Assembly: GCF_038806765.1 (NCBI RefSeq)
Contig: NZ_CP152389.1
Location: 1,054,001-1,118,000 of the forward strand
Direction of reading: 5' to 3'
DNA: 64,000 bases
From: Mucilaginibacter sp. CSA2-8R
GTDB taxonomy: Bacteria; Bacteroidota; Bacteroidia; Sphingobacteriales; Sphingobacteriaceae
The first letter of the stretch is position 1. Every line of letters starts with the position of its first letter. Under the pieces are notes generated by a model, which saw only the letters and a list, made by a program, of their open reading frames with translations, did not search any database and had not been told where the DNA came from. The translations under genes and the position numbers were made by a program. Positions 1 to 8,300 of the stretch are shown in pieces.

Positions 1-502
1 TATATAACGGAGCGGTAATAAGTGGATACATCATTAACGAGAACAGGTTCATCATAAAGTGTATAGGGTTCATCCGGGTAAGATTACCATTGTCCATCTC
101 TGTTTCTATCTGTTTCAAAAAAGTATTCACTTTGGTGTTTTTTTCTTCAAAACATATTTGCGGGCCTACCGAGTTAATTTGGGTAATCAGGAAAACCTCC
201 TGGTAGGGGTAGCGCATAGTTTGGTCTAAAAAAACATCAATCATATGCTCCACTTTTTTCTTAAACGGCAGGTCGGAGTTCATTACACTTTCCAGGCGGC
301 CATTAGTTTCTTGCATTGCATCTTTAAATACCTGCTCTACAAGCTGGTCTTTTGAGCGGAAATAATAATGTAGTAAAGTACGGCTTACTCCGGCGGCATC
401 TGCTATGTCTTGCGTAGTTGAATGAAGTTTGCCCTCCACAAAATACACACGCTTGGCAGTGTCTATTATTAGCTTTTCAGTGCTGTTATCCTTGATTCCC
501 AT
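1..502 (-). CDS. TetR/AcrR family transcriptional regulator (3' end cut by window)
   Basis: Read on the minus strand, the frame is open to the window edge. It gives an N-terminal helix-turn-helix typical of TetR repressors (TQDIADAAGVSRTLLHYYF at about residues 27-45), followed by the start of an all-helical ligand-binding domain. Such proteins are dimeric repressors, often of efflux or transport genes, released by a small ligand. The target is not visible because the downstream side lies outside the window. I place the start at 502 (MGIKDNS...). An in-frame ATG at 526 exists, but it falls inside a perfect inverted repeat that looks like the operator, so the shorter start is preferred. Confidence 0.85.
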   Translation of the reverse strand, partial: MGIKDNSTEKLIIDTAKRVYFVEGKLHSTTQDIADAAGVSRTLLHYYFRSKDQLVEQVFKDAMQETNGRLESVMNSDLPFKKKVEHMIDVFLDQTMRYPYQEVFLITQINSVGPQICFEEKNTKVNTFLKQIETEMDNGNLTRMNPIHFMMNLFSLMMYPLITAPLY

Positions 503-510
503 AGATTTTA

Positions 511-531
511 CAAAAATGTCAAACATTTTTG
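511..531. promoter_or_regulatory. Inverted repeat, candidate TetR autoregulatory operator
   Basis: A perfect 9-bp inverted repeat with a 3-bp spacer (CAAAAATGT-CAA-ACATTTTTG) lies 8 bp upstream of the chosen TetR start. The size and symmetry suit a TetR-family dimer site, and the position suits autorepression. Assignment as operator is inference from position. Confidence 0.5.
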
Positions 532-712
532 ATAAAACAGTCTATTGAGCATTTGATTGTTTGTTTAAGGCTGAAATATGAATATTTGGTGACTTTTTGG
601 TAAGAGGTAAAATATGTCTGCATCCCAACTCAATTTAATATCTGAGTTGAATTCGTAGCGAAATACAAACCATTTATTCCTGATAGTGTTAATCAATCAA
701 AAATCTACTACT

Positions 713-922
713 ATGAATAATTTTTTTAGAGCACTTATTGCCGGTTACGGAGCAAAAAAATTGGGCGGCGGTTGCCTCTCTACCATTGTCATATTTATTG
801 TTATTTATACCTTGTTAGGTAAGTGTAACAATTCACCTCGTGCTGCAATGCGCCCGCAAAATGTTAAAGGTGTTAATACCCATAGTATGGTTTATGTGCC
901 CGTTCAAAAGCTTAACCGTTAA
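713..922 (+). CDS. Small membrane protein of unknown function
   Basis: The ORF encodes 69 residues starting MNNFFRALIAGYG. It has an amphipathic Gly-rich N-terminus (residues about 5-20), one transmembrane segment (about residues 22-36) and a polar tail rich in N, R and K. A GTG nine codons upstream (686) would also work, but the ATG at 713 gives the more natural N-terminus. I do not recognise a named family. It stands alone between the divergent TetR gene and a strong terminator, so it is probably monocistronic. No function is assigned. Confidence 0.6.
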   Translation: MNNFFRALIAGYGAKKLGGGCLSTIVIFIVIYTLLGKCNNSPRAAMRPQNVKGVNTHSMVYVPVQKLNR

Positions 923-976
923 GCTACCGTTAAATTTATACGCATAGGCTAAAGCAAATTTCGCTTTAAAATATTT

Positions 977-1022
977 AAGCCGGAGTATGATGAATGACCG
1001 TTCATTTATCATACTCCGGCTT
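977..1022 (+). terminator. Strong hairpin terminator
   Basis: A 15-bp perfect stem (AAGCCGGAGTATGAT paired with ATCATACTCCGGCTT), extended inward by a few more pairs, lies 55 bp after the small membrane gene and is followed by a T-rich stretch. It should insulate the kinase cluster that begins at 1282. Confidence 0.75.
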
Positions 1023-1281
1023 ATTTGTGAGGTGGTTTTTAATTTTTCAACTTTTCTAAGATGTGCCTTCTCTTTTAAAGTGACGCTTTATTTTACATCA
1101 AATTTCGGACGTGGCCATTTCTGAAAATTATTGAGTTGATAAAATAAGGCAATTAGGTTAATTTGTGGCTTCTTAAAATCAAGTTATCACGTTAAGCCCA
1201 TTGCAGCCGGCCTAAGTGTAAAGTACTTGGTTTCTATCGTCTCCGTTTAAATGGAGATGATTAATCATCAATACATAGTCA
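1023..1281 (+). promoter_or_regulatory. Leader/promoter region of the kinase cluster
   Basis: About 260 bp of AT-rich non-coding DNA between the terminator and the first kinase gene. It must hold the promoter of the cluster, but I find no convincing Bacteroidota -33/-7 pair and no strong dyad. Confidence 0.4.
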
Positions 1282-2697
1282 ATGAGTAAAGTTTTTACAA
1301 TAACAGAAGGCTTAGAAAACCTGGGTGCTCTGCGCACAGGCGGGCAAGGCTCGGTATATAAGGGTAAAAGGCAGGGTACGCTGTATTCGGCCATTAAACT
1401 GCTGCCTACACCCATCATGAACGAAAGTGAGGACGACCGCGGCTACCGTAATTATCAGAGTGAGGTTGCTAAACTGCAAAAGGTTAACGAGCAGCCCAAC
1501 CCTCATGTAGTTAAAATTCGCAGTTTTGGGCTTACCGATAGCGGCTCGTTTCCGTTCATCGAGATGGAGTACATTGAAGGGCCTGACCTCAGCGAGTTGC
1601 TGCAGCCACCGCATGACCCCGTTTTTAGTTTAAAAGAACTGATAAAGGTAGCCGACCAGTTAGCCGATGCTTTAGCGCATTGTCATAAAGTAGGCGTTAA
1701 ACACGGCGACATCAAGAGCAATAACGTTAAGTATAATATAAATACGGGTAACTATGTGCTGTTAGATTTCGGTCTGGCCATTTTAACTGATGAGCAGCGG
1801 CGCAGCTCGGTAAGGCATGCAGGGGCTATTGAGTTTATGGCACCCGAGCAGCACGAGGGCGGGCAGATGCTGCCTCAAACAGATGTGTACAGTTATGGCG
1901 TAATTTTGTATGAGCTATTAGCTGGTGAGGTTCCCTTTACCCTAAGTGGTAACAGCGAAACGGGCAGAAACGCGGTAATGTTATCGCATTTAGAGCAAGC
2001 CATACCCGACCCCATCGCAAAACGGGAACAAAAGCTACCGGCTGAGTGGAGTGCCGAAAAGCGCCGGCAGGAAATGCAGGTACCACACTGGCTGCTGCAA
2101 CTGATTGCCAAATGTTTGGAGAAAAATCCGGATAACAGGTATCGTGATGGGCTTGAACTACAACAAGCTATCACCGAAGGCAGCTTGATGGCCAACGCAC
2201 CCTATCTTACTACACCGCAGCCACAAAGCATGCCTGATGTAGGCACTGCCCTGCAAGACGAGAACCAGCGTTTGCAAAACCAGATTTTAGCCTTACAACA
2301 GCAGTTGGATGAAGCACCTCAGGCGGAGCAGGAAGATGATGAATCGAATGTGACAATGTCTAAGCCACTGTTTTTTTTGTTTGTGTTTTTATTGGTGGTG
2401 TTTATGGGCTTTTCGGTTTACTCGGCGTTTTTTAAACGTGAGCCTATGCCTGCGGCTACTGAGCAGGGAGGTACTACCGATACTACCCAAATAAAAACAG
2501 ATACCGGCGCAGTTAGTGAGCCAAAAACTTACAATCCGGATAGTATAAGTGATGCTGTAATGCGAAAGCGCAGGAGAGACTCAATTATACAAAGTAGTAT
2601 TGACAGTGTAAGACGTGCTACGCAGAAAGCCCTGGAAGAAAAACAAAAAGACAGCGCTGATGTGCAAACCGACACCACACAAAGCCAGGAAGAGTAA
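1282..2697 (+). CDS. Membrane-anchored Ser/Thr protein kinase (first of two paralogues)
   Basis: This 471-residue Hanks-type kinase has a glycine loop (GGQGSVYKG, residues 20-28), ATP lysine K39, catalytic loop HGDIKSNN (141-148, D143 the base), DFG (162-164) and APEQ. The HGD in place of HRD makes it a non-RD kinase, which often does not depend on activation-loop phosphorylation. A short coiled stretch (about 325-345) precedes one transmembrane helix (about 361-383) and an external tail of about 85 residues rich in K, R, D, S and T, with no PASTA repeats. It opens a cluster with FHA, PP2C and SEDS-PBP genes, so its likely role is to phosphorylate cell-envelope factors that the FHA proteins read. 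The kinase call is firm; the substrates are inferred. Confidence 0.92.
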   Translation: MSKVFTITEGLENLGALRTGGQGSVYKGKRQGTLYSAIKLLPTPIMNESEDDRGYRNYQSEVAKLQKVNEQPNPHVVKIRSFGLTDSGSFPFIEMEYIEGPDLSELLQPPHDPVFSLKELIKVADQLADALAHCHKVGVKHGDIKSNNVKYNINTGNYVLLDFGLAILTDEQRRSSVRHAGAIEFMAPEQHEGGQMLPQTDVYSYGVILYELLAGEVPFTLSGNSETGRNAVMLSHLEQAIPDPIAKREQKLPAEWSAEKRRQEMQVPHWLLQLIAKCLEKNPDNRYRDGLELQQAITEGSLMANAPYLTTPQPQSMPDVGTALQDENQRLQNQILALQQQLDEAPQAEQEDDESNVTMSKPLFFLFVFLLVVFMGFSVYSAFFKREPMPAATEQGGTTDTTQIKTDTGAVSEPKTYNPDSISDAVMRKRRRDSIIQSSIDSVRRATQKALEEKQKDSADVQTDTTQSQEE

Positions 2698-2816
2698 TTT
2701 TAACAAAACTGATTTAACAGAATTTATTGTAGGCAATTATTAAAGCGCCGGCAAACATCTGCGCAGATTTGCCTGTTTTGCTACCTCATAATTGCCAAGC
2801 ACTGTAACTTACTTTT

Positions 2817-3782
2817 ATGGAAACCAAACCTAATTTTTGGCAACGTTTAGGCATACAAGATTGGTTTTTAACCAACGAGAGCCAGCCTGTTGCTAACGTA
2901 ACTCCGGCACTTACTCCCGAAGTGATTTATAAATATATTGTCGAGAAATTTCAGGAGTCTATCAACGAATTGTCGTTTGCCGGGCGGGTGGTATTTTATC
3001 ACGAATTTATTATCAGCTTTAATGCTGATGACTACCGCGAGTTTAACGACAACAAACAAGGCATTATTGGCTTGATTGTGCAGGAATGCGTTAAAAAGTT
3101 TTATGAGATATTAAAGGGCTACCGCGAGGCCGGAAAAACCGTAGAGCCTTCGGGTTCAAAATGGGTGTTCCGGGTAGTTACCCATCCCGACTATGCCCGC
3201 GGCGATAAAGGCTTTATCGGTAAATTACTGCCGGATAGCAGTGCGCCGCAAAAAAAGGAAGAAAATCTGCGTGTTACCTTCATCCCGAGGCAAACCGGTA
3301 TTGCGCAAACTTTTGACGTGAACCAGGAAGTGCTGAGCGGCTTTACTTACTACAGTGATGGTTATTTCGAAATACCATACGAGGAGCAACTGGAATATGA
3401 CGCTCAGGAGGTAAATGATAGTAAGCCCGGTCAGGCCGTTATTGCCCGCCTGGAAACCATCATCCCCGATAAACAGTTTGCCGGCAAAAAGGTAGAGTAC
3501 CTGATGAAGAGCGAGGAAATCATTATAACCGGTAAAGAAGAAACCCGCGAGGGAGACGAGATATTTAAAATCCCGTCGGATTGGGTGAGCGTGCCGCACC
3601 TGCATATCCGCTACAATAAGGCCGACGGCAAGTTTTACCTGGCCTCTTTTGGCGAGATGACCACCCTGAATGAAAACCTCGTACAGCATAGCGATATTAA
3701 TGCGCCGGTTTGGGTGGAACTGCCGGTTAACTCGCGCATGCTGCTCAACGGCATTATTGGTTTAAACCTTTTTAAAGGATAA
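2817..3782 (+). CDS. FHA-like protein with N-terminal FhaA-like domain
   Basis: A 321-residue soluble protein. Residues about 35-130 form an alpha/beta domain whose layout recalls the DUF3662-type N-terminus of mycobacterial FhaA (resemblance by eye, not proven). Residues about 225-320 look like an FHA phosphothreonine-binding fold: Ser-x-x-His is kept (S258...H261) and an Asn sits at the expected loop (N285), but the usual Gly-Arg is Gly-Lys (G239-K240). Phosphopeptide binding may therefore be altered. The gene follows the kinase by 119 bp and precedes a tiny membrane ORF by 4 bp. A role as adaptor or kinase substrate is inferred from the neighbours. Confidence 0.6.
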   Translation: METKPNFWQRLGIQDWFLTNESQPVANVTPALTPEVIYKYIVEKFQESINELSFAGRVVFYHEFIISFNADDYREFNDNKQGIIGLIVQECVKKFYEILKGYREAGKTVEPSGSKWVFRVVTHPDYARGDKGFIGKLLPDSSAPQKKEENLRVTFIPRQTGIAQTFDVNQEVLSGFTYYSDGYFEIPYEEQLEYDAQEVNDSKPGQAVIARLETIIPDKQFAGKKVEYLMKSEEIIITGKEETREGDEIFKIPSDWVSVPHLHIRYNKADGKFYLASFGEMTTLNENLVQHSDINAPVWVELPVNSRMLLNGIIGLNLFKG

Positions 3783-3786
3783 CGGT

Positions 3787-3885
3787 ATGTCGCAAATATT
3801 ATCGGTAGGCTTGTTAGTATTGATTGTGGCCTTATTGGGCACACATTTTTTTGACATTAAAAACTCGGGAAAGCGCAATGGCTGA
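3787..3885 (+). CDS. 32-residue single-pass membrane peptide, coupled to the phosphatase
   Basis: An ATG at 3787 opens a 32-codon ORF (MSQILSVGLLVLIVALLGTH...) that is almost entirely one transmembrane helix with a short basic tail. It starts 4 bp after the FHA-like gene and its stop overlaps the phosphatase start by 8 bp, a layout that implies translational coupling. Codon use resembles its neighbours. It is too short for family recognition. It may be a small regulatory subunit of the envelope complex, or only a leader for coupling. Confidence 0.5.
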   Translation: MSQILSVGLLVLIVALLGTHFFDIKNSGKRNG

Positions 3886-5329
3886 AAACTATTTTGGATT
3901 AACCGATACCGGCAGGGTGCGGGATAATAACGAAGATACCTTTATTGCCCAACAAACCCCCGGCGGTTTAATTGTAGCCTGCGTAATTGATGGCGTTGGC
4001 GGCTATCACGGCGGCGAAGTGGCTGCCGAAATTGCCCGGCAGGAAGTGGTTGCCCAACTCAATCGGACTCAAGGTGATATTATTACGGGTATGACCGCGG
4101 CGTTTAAACAAGCCAGCAAAAACATCTACCAGCGCCGTAAAGAAGAAAAAGAACTGGAAAGCATGGCCTGTGTTGCTACCCTGGCCGTGGTAGACATCAC
4201 CTCTAATCAATTTTATTATGCCCACGTAGGCGATACGCGCTTATACTTGCTGCGCGATGGCTCATTGGTAAAGATTACCAAGGACCATTCTTTTGTAGGT
4301 TTTCTGGAAGATTCGGGCCGGTTGACAGAAAGTGCCGCCATGAATCATCCTAAACGGAACGAAATAAATAAAGCCTTAGGCTTTGACACCGCCATTGCCA
4401 CCGACGAAAGCTATATCGAGACGGGTCAGTCGCCTTTTTTGCCCGGCGATGCCTTGCTGTTATGCAGTGACGGCCTGACCGATTTGGTAGACAAGGAAGT
4501 AATGACGCGAATTGTAACGCAACCGGTTACGCTCGAGCAAAAAGCCGCTCAGCTTATAGATGCAGCTAACCGCGCCGGAGGTAAAGACAATATTACGGTA
4601 GTACTCGTACAAAACGATAAAACATCACAAAAAACCGTAGCCCGGATGCCTGCAAGCCCGGTTAAAAAAAAGGAGACGGTAAATAAGCCTGATACCATCA
4701 TTAGCAGAACAAACGAAACTGTTACTACACCGCAGCAAGCCCCTGCCGTCGCAGATAAAAAAAGCAGTAGCTGGGGACTTGTTTTTGGTTTGCTTAGCTT
4801 AATCTTTTTGGGTACTACGGTTTGGTTTTATATGCAGTTGAATGCTAAATCAAATCAGCAAGCAACACCGTCTGATACTGCCGCAGCCAAACAACCCGGT
4901 GCCATGCAAGTCAAGCTGCAAAATGCCATTAATGCTGTTAAAGGAGATACGCTTACCTTGTCCGACACGACTTACAAAGCGCCCATCCTCATCAGCGATA
5001 GCCTGGTGATTGATAAAGATACCTTGTTCATTAAAACCAAAGGTAATATCCGTTTGCAGCGCGATTCTGTTTATGCAGGTCCAGGCCTGATATTGGGTGG
5101 GGCATGTAAATATTTAGTGATTGAAGGTTTGCAAATGCAGGATTTCAACACAGGTATAGCTTTGCAAAACACGTCCTTAGAATTAAGGGGAGTTCAGTTT
5201 ATTAATTGTAAACAGCCGGTGAATGCATCTTATCTTTTTAATAATGACAAGCGTATTACTGCCAAAATTGGGCGCGTTAGCTACCGGGCCGATTCTATAA
5301 TTACTGTAAAGCCTAATGGAAACAAATAA
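3878..5329 (+). CDS. PP2C-type Ser/Thr phosphatase with transmembrane segment and external domain
   Basis: The 483-residue protein starts MAENYFGLTDTGRVR at 3878. A longer in-frame start at 3824 would only add an unlikely hydrophobic stretch. Residues 1-245 carry the PP2C metal-site motifs: DNNED, VIDGVGG, VGDTRLYL, CSDGLTDLV and GGKDNITVV. A Lys/Thr-rich linker leads to one transmembrane helix (about 299-321). The external part (about 325-483) has short repeating hydrophobic strands and an FINC turn, suggesting a small parallel beta-helix. That is unlike mycobacterial PstP, whose external part is short. It should reverse the action of the two kinases. It overlaps the next gene by 14 bp. Confidence 0.88.
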   Translation: MAENYFGLTDTGRVRDNNEDTFIAQQTPGGLIVACVIDGVGGYHGGEVAAEIARQEVVAQLNRTQGDIITGMTAAFKQASKNIYQRRKEEKELESMACVATLAVVDITSNQFYYAHVGDTRLYLLRDGSLVKITKDHSFVGFLEDSGRLTESAAMNHPKRNEINKALGFDTAIATDESYIETGQSPFLPGDALLLCSDGLTDLVDKEVMTRIVTQPVTLEQKAAQLIDAANRAGGKDNITVVLVQNDKTSQKTVARMPASPVKKKETVNKPDTIISRTNETVTTPQQAPAVADKKSSSWGLVFGLLSLIFLGTTVWFYMQLNAKSNQQATPSDTAAAKQPGAMQVKLQNAINAVKGDTLTLSDTTYKAPILISDSLVIDKDTLFIKTKGNIRLQRDSVYAGPGLILGGACKYLVIEGLQMQDFNTGIALQNTSLELRGVQFINCKQPVNASYLFNNDKRITAKIGRVSYRADSIITVKPNGNK

Positions 5330-8300
5330 AATAGAGGCAACGGGCAGGGGTAAGGAGCGTATTTTTTTACTGCTCATTACTGTTTTATTAGGCTTGCTTT
5401 TTTACCGCCTGTATACGGTATTGCAATTGCGCTTTGCTGATGTTGACCAACGCCTTAGCGATGGCACGATGGTCAACATCAATGCAAAAAATCCGGCTGC
5501 AAATTTCAAAGATTTATTAACTAAGGGATATTATTTTGATGACAAACGCGACATCAATTTAATCGAATCGGTGGTGGCGCAGGGCATCAGTACCGGCGAA
5601 AAAATTGATAATATAGGCGAGCTCAACAAGCGTAAATATTATTTGAATGCCGATGATGCTTTTGCCAACGGCGGCACTTCGTTTAAAAAGCGCGTTGCAG
5701 CGTCCCGCTCTTTATTGGGTTATACCGGGGCCGATTCTGTTCGTTTTAAACAGGAACGACGCAATCCGCCTGAGTTGCCTTCGGAGGTAGATTTAGCCAT
5801 GGGCCAATACAGCATCGAGGGTAAGATTGTCAACAAAGAGCAGCCGGTAGGTGGCGTGCTGGTGCGCTTGGAAATGATTTTGCCGCAAGACAGTATTGTG
5901 AACGATGAGGTAGGCGAAGACATTAAAACCACCACCGAAACCAGTCGTACATTTACTAAACAATATATCCCCGACAGTGCAGGCAAGCGTCATTTGCAAG
6001 CTTTAACAGCTTACGCACGCACCAATGCCGACGGCGAAATTGAGTTTAAAAACCTGCCAACAGAAAAGGCATTCCGGTTGCTGCCTTTGCAGCCCGGTTA
6101 CCAGTTTGGTACTTCGCAGGGTGTGCAAAGCCTGGACGGTAATGAAAAGTTCATCTTTCATCAGCAACCCCATACCATTAGGCTGCTTTCAACCCGCGAT
6201 TTTAATATTCTTAAAAAAGAAAAATCGCTGATTGTACGTACCCCACAAGAGTTTAACCGCTGGTTTTTCATCATCGCCGGATGTTTTGTGATGGCTTTCC
6301 TGCTCATTCACCTGGTACTGTCAGCAAAATTCAGTAATGCCGACCAGTTGATTTTGCCGGTAATTATGACGCTGACTGGTCTTTCATTCCTTACACTGCT
6401 AAGTTTGCAGGACCCTTTGCGTGACCGTTTTTTGGCTAAAGATACTTTGGTCTACCTGGGCATCGGTACTGCCGTAACCATAGCTATGCTAACGCTAAAC
6501 TTGCGCCGCTTTACTACCGACTCGGGTTTATACCGCTTATTTGTATTTAAAGGTACGCCAAGCGCAGGCAACGGCTGGCCGTGGGCGGTAATGGCCGCAG
6601 GTTTACTGGCTTTAACCATTTTGTTTGGTACAGGCCCCGAGGGTAGCGGTGTTAAAGTGAACTTATTTGGCTTTCAGCCGAGTGAGATTGTTAAATACCT
6701 GGTGATATTTTTTCTGGCTGGTTTTTTTGCTGCTAACGAGAAACTTATAAGCGAGTATACCACCTGGACCAAGCGCTGGTCTTTCTTCTACTTCGCGCTT
6801 ATAGCCATATTGGTTACGTTGATGCTGTTTTTGCTCTTGGGCGATTTAGGCCCGGCCATGGTGGTTTGCTTTACGTTTATTACGCTGTTCTCGTTCTCGC
6901 GCGGCGATTTTGGCTTTATGGCTTTGGCTGTCATTATTTATGTATTAGCCTCGTGGCTGTTAAAAAACGTATGGCTCTCAGCACTGGCAACAGCAGCCGT
7001 AATGGCCTTGTTAATGCTTTTCCAAAGGCGCCAGTTGAGCGAGTCGGCCGTGATGGTGCTGATTATTATGGCGGCTTTCCTCACCATCGACCAAATACCT
7101 TACCTGGATAAAGTTTTCCCCGGCCCTGTTCAGCGTTTAATTGATCGTAAAGCCATCTGGCAGGATGCCTGGAACAACGAAGTTTACGGCGGCGACCAGG
7201 TGGCTAACGGTTTGTGGGCTATGTCGAGCGGCGGTGTTTCCGGCCAGGGTATAGGCGAAGGCTTCGCCAAAACCATCCCTGAGGCTCATACCGACATGAT
7301 ATTGCCCTCTATGGGCGAGGAGTTCGGCTGGACGGGTATTGTCTGCATATTTATCTTGTTTTTGATTTATTTGCACAGGGCTATTTTAATAGGCCGCCGA
7401 ACGGGAACGCCCTTCCTGTTTTATTTATGTGCCGGCATAGGCGTATCTACCTTTGTGCAATTTTTGCTGATTGCCGGTGGCTCAACCGGGGCCTTACCTT
7501 TATCCGGTGTATCACTGCCTTTCCAAAGCTATGGAGGCTCGTCTTTAGTGGCTAATATGCTGGCATCGGGCTTTTTACTGTCTGCATCAATGGTGCGGGG
7601 TACGCCGGTGCAAATGACCTATATCTCCAAACAGCAAGACCGTAACCTAGTGCCTGCATTATTAGCGGCTTGTATGGGTATCATACTGCTTACCGTAAAT
7701 GTGTCGCGCTACTTATTTGATAATAAAAAGTGGGTAGTACAGCCTGCCTTAGTGGCCGACAAAAGCGGTGCCCGTATGTTTAGCTATAACCCGCGCATCG
7801 CCATATTAATGAACCGGTTGCAAGCCGGTAATTTGTACGACCGTAACGGCGCTTTGCTGGCTACCAGCAAACCCGAAACCATCCGCAAACAACGGAGCAA
7901 ACTAATAAGTGCTGGGGCCGGTAATTACAATTTAGACTCGGCCATGCATAAGCGGCTGGACCGCTATTACCCTTTTGAGGAGCAAACCTTTTTTTGGACG
8001 GGCGATGCAAATACCGGCGTTTTTAACGGCAGCAGCAACGGCTACTTTGCCGAATATGAACATGCTGCCGAACTGCGTGGTTTTGAACTGCCAACTACCC
8101 ATTATAACGTAACGGCCAACCGCTACCGCGAAGACCGCTTTTTAGCGCGGGGCGTTAAAGAGATGGCGGTGGTGAAAAAAGATTACAAAGCATTGGCCAC
8201 GTTGTTACTGGCGGGGATAAATAGTAAGCAAGTAGATGCATTTCGTAACCGAAACCGCAACGTGCAGTTAACTATTGATGCCAGCTTGCAAACCAGTATT

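Noticed and set aside
3225-3689. 154-codon ORF antisense to the FHA-like gene
   Set aside because: It is opposite to a better-supported gene in an operon and has no recognisable motif.
3824-3877. Longer start for the PP2C phosphatase
   Set aside because: The added 18 residues are not family-like, and the region is already used by the 32-codon ORF; the start at 3878 matches PP2C proteins.
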